From the NCBI RefSeq assembly GCF_000159695.1, contig NZ_CM000955.1:1342524-1406523 (forward strand): a DNA stretch of 64,000 bases. The letters run 5' to 3'. This stretch comes from Finegoldia magna ATCC 53516 (GTDB lineage: Bacteria > Bacillota > Clostridia > Tissierellales > Peptoniphilaceae). The notes beneath the pieces were generated by a model. That model searched no databases and had not been told where the DNA came from. It saw only the letters and a program-made list of their open reading frames with translations. The number at the start of each line of letters is the position of its first letter. Position 1 is the first letter of the stretch. A program made the translations under genes and the position numbers. Below, piece after piece: positions 7,239 to 15,660 of the stretch.

Positions 7239-8078
7239 ATGAGAAAGCAATTTAGATTGATATTCTCATTTGTTTTAGCTTTTTTATTAATTTTTAATGT
7301 AAATGCTTTTGCCCAAGATTTGCCGAAATCACCGGATACTTTTTATCTTGATGAGATGGGTGTGATTAGCCAGGAAGTTAAAGATAAAATAGTTAAGACG
7401 AATGTAGAACTTGAGCAAAAAACAGGCTCACAAGTACTTGTTGTAACCATAAAAGATTTAAAAGGAAGAGATCCTGTTGATTATGGCGTCGATTTGTTTA
7501 ACAAATGGAAAATCGGAGATGCCACCAAGAAAAATGGGGTACTGATTTTATTGTCACAAGATTTAAATGAACCTAAAGGTCGCAATCGTCACATTAATAT
7601 CATTACAGGTTATGGAATTGAAGGAAGACTTAACGATGGTAAGGTTGGTAGAATAATTGATGAATATATGCTTGATGATTTAAAAGACGGTAATTATTCT
7701 AACGCCTTACAAGAAGGATTCAATGCAGTTGTCAGTGAAGTTGCTGCTGAGTATGATGTTGAATTAACTGGAGATTTTGACAAATATCAAGAAAATTTAA
7801 ACAGAAGTTCAGACGAACAACTTACAAACACTATTGCTAGAATTATAATATTTCTGATTATTTTGTACATTATATCAAGAAGTAATCGTAGAAATAATAG
7901 ATACAGAGGCAGAAGACGTGGTGGTACAATATTCTTCCCTGGATTTGGAGGAGGATTCGATGACGATGACTTCGGCGGATTCGGCGGAGGTTTTGGCGGC
8001 GGATCTTCTGGAGGATTCGGTGGATTCTCTGGCGGCGGAGGCTCGTCCGGAGGCGGAGGAGCTGGAAGAAGCTTTTAA
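7239..8078 (+). CDS. TPM-domain (YgcG-like) exported membrane protein
   Basis: A 279-residue protein with a signal peptide (residues 1-25, ending AFAQ), a TPM domain (about 30-170, including FYLDEMGVIS and RHINIITGYGIEGRL), a transmembrane helix (about 199-212), a basic RRNNRYRGRRRGG stretch and a tail made almost wholly of Gly, Phe, Ser and Asp. This architecture is the usual YgcG one. The Gly-rich tail is low complexity and probably disordered. It follows lemA in the same operon and is closed by a strong terminator. The function of the family is uncertain. Confidence 0.9.
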   Translation: MRKQFRLIFSFVLAFLLIFNVNAFAQDLPKSPDTFYLDEMGVISQEVKDKIVKTNVELEQKTGSQVLVVTIKDLKGRDPVDYGVDLFNKWKIGDATKKNGVLILLSQDLNEPKGRNRHINIITGYGIEGRLNDGKVGRIIDEYMLDDLKDGNYSNALQEGFNAVVSEVAAEYDVELTGDFDKYQENLNRSSDEQLTNTIARIIIFLIILYIISRSNRRNNRYRGRRRGGTIFFPGFGGGFDDDDFGGFGGGFGGGSSGGFGGFSGGGGSSGGGGAGRSF

Positions 8079-8090
8079 TCAAATTTATGA

Positions 8091-8122
8091 AATACTCTCA
8101 ATTAATTTTGAGAGTATTTTTT
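8091..8122 (+). terminator. terminator of the nifS-thiI-lemA-TPM run
   Basis: An 11-bp stem AATACTCTCAA/TTGAGAGTATT with a 6-nt loop, followed by a run of T. Confidence 0.9.
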
Positions 8123-8155
8123 ACGGAAATTTAGTAAAATATTTTTAACTTTTTG

Positions 8156-8184
8156 TTTAGTTTTGTATGCTTTTATGTTATAAT
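8156..8184 (+). promoter_or_regulatory. promoter of the pot operon regulator
   Basis: A perfect TATAAT (8179-8184) lies 35 bp before the regulator start. The best -35 with 17-bp spacing is TTTAGT (8156), which is weak; the TTGTTT at 8153 would be 20 bp away. Confidence 0.55.
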
Positions 8185-8219
8185 ACTTTTGGTTTAATAT
8201 TTTAAGTAAGGAGATAGTA

Positions 8220-8759
8220 ATGGAAATAGGAGAAAAAATAAGATCATTGAGGTTAAAACTTGGATTGACCCAAGAAGAATTGGCAGAAAGGTCTGATTTG
8301 ACAAAAGGTTTCATATCACAATTAGAGAGAGATTTGACAAGTCCTTCTGTAGATTCACTTAATGACTTATTAAATGCATTGGGAACTGATATGGCAACTT
8401 TTTTTATGGATAAGCCCTCAGTAAAAGAAATTTTCACAAAAGATGACTATCAATCAAGTGAAGATTTGAGCATGAATTCTACTATTACATGGCTAGTTCC
8501 AAAATCTCAGGTAAACACTATGGAGCCTGTTATAATTACGCTTAATCAAAAAGGAGAAACTAAAGAATACAATCCATTTGAAGGCGAAGAATTTGGGTAT
8601 GTACTTGAAGGAAGTTGCAACATTTATCTCGACAATGAAATATATAAACTAAACAAGGGTGATTGTTTTTACACGAAGTGCAATAAAACTAGAATGTTAG
8701 AAAATAATGGCACAAAAATCTGCAAGGTGATATGGGTTATGTCACCACCAAATTTTTAG
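8220..8759 (+). CDS. XRE-cupin transcriptional regulator of the pot operon
   Basis: A 179-residue protein with an N-terminal helix-turn-helix of the XRE type (about 5-60, LGLTQEELAERSDLTKGFISQ) and a C-terminal cupin domain (about 105-175, with NPFEGEEFGYVLEGS and LNKGDCFY). It sits 12 bp upstream of potA. In many Firmicutes a gene of this shape heads the spermidine/putrescine transporter operon, so it probably controls polyamine uptake with a small ligand bound in the cupin barrel. The ligand and its sign of action are inference. Confidence 0.88.
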   Translation: MEIGEKIRSLRLKLGLTQEELAERSDLTKGFISQLERDLTSPSVDSLNDLLNALGTDMATFFMDKPSVKEIFTKDDYQSSEDLSMNSTITWLVPKSQVNTMEPVIITLNQKGETKEYNPFEGEEFGYVLEGSCNIYLDNEIYKLNKGDCFYTKCNKTRMLENNGTKICKVIWVMSPPNF

Positions 8760-8771
8760 GGGGAATGTTTA

Positions 8772-9818
8772 ATGGATAATATCATTGAATTAATCGGTAT
8801 TAATAAATCTTTTGAAGATGAACATATTTTAAAAGATTTGAATCTTTACATTAGAAATAAAGAATTTTTGACATTATTGGGACCATCAGGTTGTGGTAAA
8901 ACTACGACTTTGCGATTAATTGCTGGATTTGAAACTCCAGATACTGGAAAGATTATTTTTGAAGGTAAAGACATAAGTCATATTGCACCATATAAGAGAA
9001 ATGTGAACACAGTTTTTCAAAAATACGCTCTATTTCCTAATATGAATGTATTTGAAAACATTGCTTTTGGTTTGAGAATCAAAAAAATGAACGAAAAATT
9101 AATCAGAGAAAAAGTAACAGAAGTTTTGAAACTTGTTAATTTGTCTGGTTTTGAAAAAAGAAAAATAAATAATTTGAGTGGTGGTCAACAACAAAGGATT
9201 GCTATAGCTAGAGCATTGGTCAACGAACCTAGTGTTTTGTTGCTAGATGAACCTTTGGGTGCATTGGATTTGAAGTTGAGAAAAGGAATGCAAAACGAAC
9301 TCAAAAATATTCAAGAAAGAATCGGAATTACATTTGTTTATGTAACTCACGATCAAGAAGAAGCTTTAACTATGAGCGATACTATTGTTGTTATGGATAA
9401 TGGTGTAATTCAACAAATAGGAACTCCAGAAGATATCTACAATGAACCTAAGAATGAGTTTGTAGCTAAATTTATTGGCGAAAGTAACATAATTGACGGA
9501 GTATTTTTGGAAGATTGCATGGTAGAATTTTCTAATCATAAATGGAAATGTGTTGATAAAGGATTTGCAAAAAATGAAAATGTCCAAGTCGTTATAAGGC
9601 CTGAAGATGTGGAGATAGTTGCCCCAGAAAAGGGACAAATCAAAGGTACAGTTATCAGCGACAGATTCAAAGGAATTCACTATGAAATGTTTGTAGATAC
9701 AGGAGATTTCAAATACAAGGCTCAGTCAACAATTAATAAGCCTCAAGGAAGCATGGTAGGGATTAACATTGATCCAGATAATATTCATATTATGAAGAGG
9801 TGCGGCAATGAAGCTTAA
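8772..9818 (+). CDS. potA: spermidine/putrescine ABC transporter ATP-binding protein
   Basis: A 348-residue ABC ATPase. Walker A is GPSGCGKTT (near residue 37), the signature is [14 protein letters not shown], Walker B is [12 protein letters not shown] and the switch region is [18 protein letters not shown]-like C-terminal domain (about 270-345) is typical of the PotA/MalK class. It powers the polyamine importer with PotB, PotC and PotD, encoded next in the operon. It overlaps potB by 11 bp, indicating translational coupling. A conserved arginine in LRLIAGF is encoded by CGA, which shows that CGA still means Arg in this genome. Confidence 0.96.
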   Translation: MDNIIELIGINKSFEDEHILKDLNLYIRNKEFLTLLGPSGCGKTTTLRLIAGFETPDTGKIIFEGKDISHIAPYKRNVNTVFQKYALFPNMNVFENIAFGLRIKKMNEKLIREKVTEVLKLVNLSGFEKRKINNLSGGQQQRIAIARALVNEPSVLLLDEPLGALDLKLRKGMQNELKNIQERIGITFVYVTHDQEEALTMSDTIVVMDNGVIQQIGTPEDIYNEPKNEFVAKFIGESNIIDGVFLEDCMVEFSNHKWKCVDKGFAKNENVQVVIRPEDVEIVAPEKGQIKGTVISDRFKGIHYEMFVDTGDFKYKAQSTINKPQGSMVGINIDPDNIHIMKRCGNEA

Positions 9819-10617
9819 GAAATTATCCATTCCTTACGCTATTTGGATACTATTTTTCATTGTATTTCCGTTGTTTCTTATAATTTATTATTCAGTTACA
9901 ACTGGATCATTGAGAGATTTTTCTAATCCACAATTTTCGCTTGAATACTTTCACAGATTTTTTACATCAAAATATGTAAAAGTACTTTTGAATTCAATAA
10001 GATTGGCATTTATAAGTACAGTAATTTGTTTGCTGATAGGTTATCCAACAGCTTATTTTATCAGTAAAGTAGACAAAAAATACAAAGCTGTGTTGATGCT
10101 TATGATAGTTATTCCAATGTGGATGAACTTTTTGTTGAGAACTTATGCGTGGATTATTTTAACTGGTAAAAACGGGATAATCAACAGTATGTTGATACAT
10201 TTTGGTTTTTCTCCAATTAAAATGCTTTACACTGAAGGAGCTATTTTAATGGGGATGGTTTACAATTTCTTACCTTTTATGATACTTCCTATTTTCTCAA
10301 TATTAGACAAATCAGATTATTCACTAGTAGAAGCAAGTTACGATTTGGGAGCATCTAAGTTGCAAACTTTTTTAAGAGTAGTGTTTCCGATGAGTTTGCC
10401 TGGAGTTATTACGGGAATTACAATGGTGTTTATTCCTGCTATATCTACATTTGAAATATCTGCGTTACTTGGTGGTAACAAATACAATTTGATTGGTAAT
10501 ATAATTGAGCATCAATTCAGAATAGCAGGAAACTGGCATTACGGTAGTGCAATTTCTGTAGTGCTTATCATTATGATTTTAATTTCATTAGCTTTTACGA
10601 ATGAGAAGGGAGAATAA
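9808..10617 (+). CDS. potB: spermidine/putrescine ABC transporter permease PotB
   Basis: A 269-residue membrane protein with about six transmembrane helices. The permease EAA-type loop [20 protein letters not shown], which docks on PotA, lies near residue 180. It has a GAGGTG ribosome site inside potA and overlaps that gene. It pairs with PotC to form the membrane channel. Length and motif fit the family. Confidence 0.94.
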   Translation: MKLKKLSIPYAIWILFFIVFPLFLIIYYSVTTGSLRDFSNPQFSLEYFHRFFTSKYVKVLLNSIRLAFISTVICLLIGYPTAYFISKVDKKYKAVLMLMIVIPMWMNFLLRTYAWIILTGKNGIINSMLIHFGFSPIKMLYTEGAILMGMVYNFLPFMILPIFSILDKSDYSLVEASYDLGASKLQTFLRVVFPMSLPGVITGITMVFIPAISTFEISALLGGNKYNLIGNIIEHQFRIAGNWHYGSAISVVLIIMILISLAFTNEKGE

Positions 10618-10618
10618 A

Positions 10619-11392
10619 ATGAAAGAATTTTTCAAGAAATTTTACTTAGCATTGGTGTTTTTGTTTCTTTACGGACCAATTGCTGTATTAATGGTATTTT
10701 CATTTAACGATTCTCGTTTGAAGGGAAGCTGGGTTGGATTTACGTTCAAATGGTACAAGGAATTATTGCACAACGAAGAAATCTTGTCTTCTTTTAAAAC
10801 CACAATATTAATTGCAATATTAGCTACAATAATTGCAACAATTTTAGGAACAATAGCAGCAATAGGAATTTATTATTTGAGAGGATACAAGAAAACTTTG
10901 CTTTTAAATATGAATTATCTTCCAGTTTTAAATCCTGATATAGTGACGGCAGTAAGTTTGATGGTAATATTTAACTTGATGAATTTTCCATTCGGATTTT
11001 TCACGATGTTATTATCACACATAACATTTACAACTCCATATGTAATACTTGCAGTGTTGCCGAAATTATCGCAGATGAATAAGTTCTTGCCAGAGGCTGC
11101 TATGGATATGGGAGCGACACCTTTTTATACTTTGAGAAAAGTTGTACTTCCTGAAATAAAAACGGGCGTATTTTCAGGAAGCTTGTTGGCATTTACACTT
11201 AGTATTGATGATTTTGTAATAAGCTTCTTCACGACAGGTCATGGCGTGTCAAACTTATCAGTTACTGTGTATTCTATGGCAAAGAAAGGCGTAAATCCAG
11301 CAATTAATGCGTTGAGTACAATTATGTTTTTGGTAATGGTTATTCTGTTGTTGATTCTTCACAAGAGAACAAATCTATTGGAGGAATTATAA
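10619..11392 (+). CDS. potC: spermidine/putrescine ABC transporter permease PotC
   Basis: A 257-residue membrane permease with about six helices and the coupling loop EAAMDMGATPFYTLRKVVLP. I start it at ATG 10619 (MKEFFKKFYL) because AAGGGAG lies at the right distance and the gene then begins one base after the potB stop. An in-frame upstream ATG at 10601 would add six residues and lacks a ribosome site. It forms the second half of the polyamine channel with PotB. Confidence 0.94.
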   Translation: MKEFFKKFYLALVFLFLYGPIAVLMVFSFNDSRLKGSWVGFTFKWYKELLHNEEILSSFKTTILIAILATIIATILGTIAAIGIYYLRGYKKTLLLNMNYLPVLNPDIVTAVSLMVIFNLMNFPFGFFTMLLSHITFTTPYVILAVLPKLSQMNKFLPEAAMDMGATPFYTLRKVVLPEIKTGVFSGSLLAFTLSIDDFVISFFTTGHGVSNLSVTVYSMAKKGVNPAINALSTIMFLVMVILLLILHKRTNLLEEL

Positions 11393-11393
11393 G

Positions 11394-12419
11394 ATGAAAA
11401 AAATTTTATTATTTTTATTAACTATATTGGTTTTAACTTCTTGCTCCAAAGATGAATCAAATGTTTTGTATGTGTACAATTGGGGAGAATACATCGAACC
11501 GGCTTTGATAGAAAAGTTTGAAAAAGAAACGGGAATTAAAGTAATCTATGACACTTTTGAGCAAAACGAAGATATGTATATGAAAGTAAAAGAAGGAGGC
11601 AACAATTACGACGTTGTCGTTCCTTCAGATTACATGGCTGAAAAAATGATTAAACAAGGAATGCTTGAAAAAATTGATTACAGCAAAATTCCAAACTTCA
11701 AATACATCGATGAGAAGTTTAGAAATTTGGATTACGATCCCAAAAACGAATACACAGTTCCATATATGTGGGGAACTGTCGGAATTCTTTACAATAAAAA
11801 CAAAGTAAAAGATAAAGTTGATAGCTGGAATATTTTGTGGGATGAAAAATACAAGGACAACATCATAATGATGAACTCCACAAGAGACACTCTAGGAGTA
11901 GCATTGAAAAGGTTGGGATATTCAATGAATTCTAGAAATGAAAAAGAACTTGAACAAGCAAAAGAGTCATTGATAAAACAAAAAGATATTGTTCTTGCTT
12001 ATCTTGTAGATGAAACTAAAAATCAAATGGTCAATGAAGAAGCAGATATTGCAGTAATGTATTCAGGTGATGCAATCGTCGCTAAAGGTGAAAATGAAAA
12101 CTTGGAATATGTAATTCCAAAAGAAGGATCAAACTTGTGGTTTGATACGTTGGCAATTTTGAAAAATGCAAAGCACAAGGAAAATGCTGAAAAATTTATT
12201 AATTTTATGACAGATCCTGAGAATGCAAAATTAAATGCAGAATACATTGGTTATTCACTTCCATCAACAGAAGCAAAAAAACTTTTGGACAAAGAAGTTC
12301 AAGATGATGCTACAGCTTATCCTGATTTATCAAAGCATAAAAATATGGAAATATTTAAAGACCCATCAGATTTTGTCGAAAAATACGACGATATATGGGC
12401 TGATATAAAAGCAAATTAA
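11394..12419 (+). CDS. potD: spermidine/putrescine-binding lipoprotein PotD
   Basis: A 341-residue substrate-binding lipoprotein. The short hydrophobic leader ends in the lipobox VLTSC, giving lipidated Cys17 on the outer face of the membrane. The mature protein starts with the family pattern VLYVYNWGEYI and contains the conserved YDVVVPSDYM and VPYMWGTVG. It delivers polyamines to PotBC. It begins one base after potC and the operon ends at a terminator 7 bp downstream. Confidence 0.95.
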   Translation: MKKILLFLLTILVLTSCSKDESNVLYVYNWGEYIEPALIEKFEKETGIKVIYDTFEQNEDMYMKVKEGGNNYDVVVPSDYMAEKMIKQGMLEKIDYSKIPNFKYIDEKFRNLDYDPKNEYTVPYMWGTVGILYNKNKVKDKVDSWNILWDEKYKDNIIMMNSTRDTLGVALKRLGYSMNSRNEKELEQAKESLIKQKDIVLAYLVDETKNQMVNEEADIAVMYSGDAIVAKGENENLEYVIPKEGSNLWFDTLAILKNAKHKENAEKFINFMTDPENAKLNAEYIGYSLPSTEAKKLLDKEVQDDATAYPDLSKHKNMEIFKDPSDFVEKYDDIWADIKAN

Positions 12420-12425
12420 ACCTTT

Positions 12426-12457
12426 AAAGTGCAAGAGAAATTCTTTTGCACTTTTTT
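12426..12457 (+). terminator. terminator of potRABCD operon
   Basis: Stem AAAGTGCAAGAG/CTTTTGCACTTT (one G-U pair) with a 5-nt loop, then T6. Confidence 0.9.
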
Positions 12458-12466
12458 CATTTGAGA

Positions 12467-12495
12467 TTGAATAATAAACAGATTTTTCATATAAT
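12467..12495 (+). promoter_or_regulatory. promoter of uppP
   Basis: TTGAAT (12467-12472), a 17-bp spacer and TATAAT (12490-12495), 28 bp before the uppP start. Confidence 0.75.
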
Positions 12496-12522
12496 ATGAG
12501 TAGTTAAGAAATTGGAGGAAAT

Positions 12523-13356
12523 ATGTTTATAGAAATATTAAAAGTTATTCTTTTAGGAATTATAGAAGGAATAACAGAATGGTTGCCAGTTAGTTCAACT
12601 GGTCATATTTTATTATTAGACGAATTTATCAAATTGAATATGTCAGATGCTTTCAAATCAATGTTTACAGTTGTAATTCAATTGGGAGCAATCTTGGCAG
12701 TTGTAGTAATTTATTGGAAAAAGGTATGGCCATTCAAAAAAGGTCAAACTCATCTTATATCAATTAGTAAAAGCAAAATGATAATGTGGGCAAAAATAAT
12801 TGTAGCATGTATTCCTGCGGCTATTATTGGTATTAAATTCGATGATTTTATCGAAGTACACTTTTATAATTATTTTGTAATTTCATTAGCACTAATAATT
12901 TTCGGTATTCTTTTTATTATAATTGAAAATAAAAACAAAGAATCACACAAAAAATTAGTCGATAGTATCGATAAAATAACTTACAAACAAGCTTTTATAG
13001 TAGGATTATTTCAAGTAATTGCAGCGATATTCCCAGGTACATCACGTTCGGGAGCTACGATTTTGGGAGGTATTGCCATAGGATTATCCAGAACAGTTGC
13101 AGCTGAATTTACATTTTTCTTGGCAATTCCAACAATGTTTGGAGCAAGTTTACTAAAACTTGTGAAATTTGGATTTAGTTTTACAGCAATGGAAGCATTC
13201 GTTTTATTATTGGGAACTGCAGTTAGCTTCATTGTATCTGTAATTACAATTAAATTCTTGATGAATTACATCAAAAACAATGATTTCAAAGTGTTTGGTT
13301 ATTACAGAATAGCTCTTGGCGTATTGGTTCTAATTTATTTCGGACTAATCAGATAG
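12523..13356 (+). CDS. uppP: undecaprenyl-diphosphatase UppP (BacA)
   Basis: A 277-residue polytopic membrane phosphatase that recycles undecaprenyl pyrophosphate to the monophosphate carrier for cell-wall and capsule synthesis; excess gives bacitracin tolerance. Both signature regions are present: GIIEGITEWLPVSSTGH at the N terminus and FPGTSRSGATI near residue 170, which carry the Glu, Ser and Arg active-site residues. It has a GGAGG ribosome site and its own promoter. Length is standard for the family. Confidence 0.96.
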   Translation: MFIEILKVILLGIIEGITEWLPVSSTGHILLLDEFIKLNMSDAFKSMFTVVIQLGAILAVVVIYWKKVWPFKKGQTHLISISKSKMIMWAKIIVACIPAAIIGIKFDDFIEVHFYNYFVISLALIIFGILFIIIENKNKESHKKLVDSIDKITYKQAFIVGLFQVIAAIFPGTSRSGATILGGIAIGLSRTVAAEFTFFLAIPTMFGASLLKLVKFGFSFTAMEAFVLLLGTAVSFIVSVITIKFLMNYIKNNDFKVFGYYRIALGVLVLIYFGLIR

Positions 13357-13362
13357 TTGTGA

Positions 13363-13464
13363 TATAATAATGAGAAGGAATAGTTGCAATTATTCCTAAA
13401 TGAACATTAGAAAACATAGACGAATATATATTTGAAAAAATAAGTTGTAGCGACTTATTTTTTT
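13363..13464 (+). promoter_or_regulatory. leader with promoter-like -10 and terminator before pcrA
   Basis: TATAAT at 13363-13368 is followed by about 65 nt containing a hairpin AGGAATA/TATTCCT (around 13376-13397). A terminator-like hairpin then follows (AAATAAGT/ACTTATTT, 13438-13460, plus T4). The pcrA ribosome site AAGGAG comes right after. It may be a uppP terminator, a short RNA, or an attenuated leader of pcrA. The -35 is poor. Confidence 0.4.
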
Positions 13465-13482
13465 ATTGATACATAAGGAGTT

Positions 13483-15660
13483 ATGATGAATTTAGATAAT
13501 TTAAATGACAGACAAAGAGAAGCAGTCGAAAATACAGATGGTCCTATGTTGATATTGGCAGGAGCAGGAAGTGGGAAGACAAAAGTTTTGACTACGAAAA
13601 TTGTATATTGTTTAGAGAAAGGATTGTGTTCAAAATACGAAATTTTGGCAATTACCTTTACAAACAAAGCTGCCAAAGAAATGAAAGAAAGGGTCGAAAA
13701 TATCCTGCAAGAAGACGTAGACAGCATGTGGATAGGAACTTTTCATGCCATTTGTTCTAGAATACTGAGAGTAGAAATAGAGAGAATTGGCTTCGAAAGA
13801 AACTTTACAGTTTATGACAGAGCAGATCAAATATCTCTTGTAAAAGAATGTTTAAAGGATATGGGAGTAGATCCTAAAAATGTCGAAATCAAAAACGAAA
13901 TCAATACAATTTCTAGATTAAAAAATGCAGGTGCTACAGAAAAAAATATCGACAAAGAAGATTTTGATATAAGTTTAAGCACTTTTACTATGGAATTATT
14001 CCAAAAATACGAACACAAATTAAAAAGATACAATTCGTTAGACTTTGATGATTTGATTGTGAAGACTAATTTGTTGTTCGAAGAAAATCCCGACTTGAGA
14101 GAAAAATATTCTGAAAGATTTAAGTACGTGTTTGTCGATGAATACCAAGATACAAACGATACACAATACGAGCTTATCAAAAATTTGGTTTCTAAAAACG
14201 ATAATATTTGCTGTGTAGGAGATTCTGATCAATCAATTTACGGCTGGAGAGGAGCAAACATACAAAACATTCAAAACTTTGAAAAAGATTTTAAGAATGC
14301 AAAAGTTATTTTATTGGAACAAAATTATCGTTCAACACAACCTATTTTGGATTTGGCAAACACGGTGATTAAAAACAATTCACTTAGAAAAGATAAGAAT
14401 TTATGGACTGCCAAAAACGAAGGGGATATGCCTATATATAGAAGAATGTATTCTGATATAGATGAGGCAGAACAAGTGGTTCAATGGATCGAGCAAGAAA
14501 GATACAGACAAAACCCATACGAAGAAATGGCGATTTTATACAGAACCAATGCACAATCTAGACTTTTTGAAGAAAGATTGAATAGACTAGGAATTCCTAA
14601 TAGAGTTGTAGGTGGATTGAAATTCTACGATAGAAAAGAAATCAAAGATTGCGTTAGCTATCTTAGAATTGTTGAAAATTTGAATGACAATATGGCATTA
14701 AATAGAATTATCAATGAGCCGAAAAGAGGAATTGGTAAAACAACTATGGATAAGTTGTTGCAATGTTCGCAATCAAGAGGAATTAGTATGATGGAATACA
14801 TCAAAAATACAGATCTTCCTGATTTTTCAAATGCTACAGCTAAAAAGCTTCAAGAGTTTTATTATTTAATTAAAAGCTTTCCGAAAGATGAGATGAATGT
14901 TGCAGAACTTATGGAATATATTCTGGACAAAACAGGATACAGAGCTAATCTTGAAAAATCAAATAATAGAGATGATAAGACGAGGTTGGAAAATATTGAC
15001 GAATACATTTCATCCTTATATCAATTTGTTCAAGATAATCCTGATAAAAACTTGAGAGAATATTTGGAAACTTCATCACTTATGACCGATTTAGATAAAA
15101 CTGATGATAATACAAAAGGTGTATCGATGATGACAATCCACGCGGCAAAAGGATTGGAGTTTGATGTTGTATTTTTCACTGGTCTAGAAGAAGGTACTAT
15201 TCCATCAAGAATTGATGAAGATGTAGAAGAAGAGAGAAGATTGTGCTACGTTGCAATCACAAGGGCAAGAAAAAAATTGTACATTACAAGTGTGCAATCG
15301 AGAAGAAGATTTAACGAATTTCAAACAAAAGCTGAATCGAGGTTTATAGAGGAAATGGAAAACAAATACAAAGACGAATCTCCTAATAAAGAGGTTAGTT
15401 TTAGAGAATCGTTCAACACAAAAGTAGTTGACGATTACAGGACAGAAGCATCAGCTTCAATCACTAAGAAACAAAATGCTGTTACTAAAAACAATGAAAA
15501 GTACAGAGCTGGAGATAAGGTTTCACACAAGAAGTTCGGAACTGGTGTAATCGTTGGAATTGTAGAAAAAGACAATGGAGATGAGTTGACGATTAATTTC
15601 GACAAAAAAGGATTGAAGAAGCTAAATTCCTCACTAGCACCACTAACAAGGGTTGAGTAA
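13483..15660 (+). CDS. pcrA: ATP-dependent DNA helicase PcrA/UvrD
   Basis: A 725-residue superfamily 1A 3'-5' helicase for repair and rolling-circle replication. Motifs in order: Q motif LNDRQREAV, Walker A AGAGSGKT, motif II VDEYQDTN, motif IV-type LEQNYRS, TIHAAKGLEFDVVF and VAITRARKKLYI. The C terminus has the Tudor-like KVSHKKFGTGVIVGI segment found in PcrA, which binds RNA polymerase. ATG ATG at the start follows AAGGAGTT; either could be used. Its stop overlaps the ligA start by one base, the same pcrA-ligA order as in Bacillus. Confidence 0.96.
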   Translation: MMNLDNLNDRQREAVENTDGPMLILAGAGSGKTKVLTTKIVYCLEKGLCSKYEILAITFTNKAAKEMKERVENILQEDVDSMWIGTFHAICSRILRVEIERIGFERNFTVYDRADQISLVKECLKDMGVDPKNVEIKNEINTISRLKNAGATEKNIDKEDFDISLSTFTMELFQKYEHKLKRYNSLDFDDLIVKTNLLFEENPDLREKYSERFKYVFVDEYQDTNDTQYELIKNLVSKNDNICCVGDSDQSIYGWRGANIQNIQNFEKDFKNAKVILLEQNYRSTQPILDLANTVIKNNSLRKDKNLWTAKNEGDMPIYRRMYSDIDEAEQVVQWIEQERYRQNPYEEMAILYRTNAQSRLFEERLNRLGIPNRVVGGLKFYDRKEIKDCVSYLRIVENLNDNMALNRIINEPKRGIGKTTMDKLLQCSQSRGISMMEYIKNTDLPDFSNATAKKLQEFYYLIKSFPKDEMNVAELMEYILDKTGYRANLEKSNNRDDKTRLENIDEYISSLYQFVQDNPDKNLREYLETSSLMTDLDKTDDNTKGVSMMTIHAAKGLEFDVVFFTGLEEGTIPSRIDEDVEEERRLCYVAITRARKKLYITSVQSRRRFNEFQTKAESRFIEEMENKYKDESPNKEVSFRESFNTKVVDDYRTEASASITKKQNAVTKNNEKYRAGDKVSHKKFGTGVIVGIVEKDNGDELTINFDKKGLKKLNSSLAPLTRVE

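Noticed and set aside
7870..8148. Overlapping frames opposite and beside the Gly-rich tail of the TPM protein
   Set aside because: They arise from the repetitive GGC/GGA/TTC codons. The TPM reading frame has the full domain and the terminator follows it.
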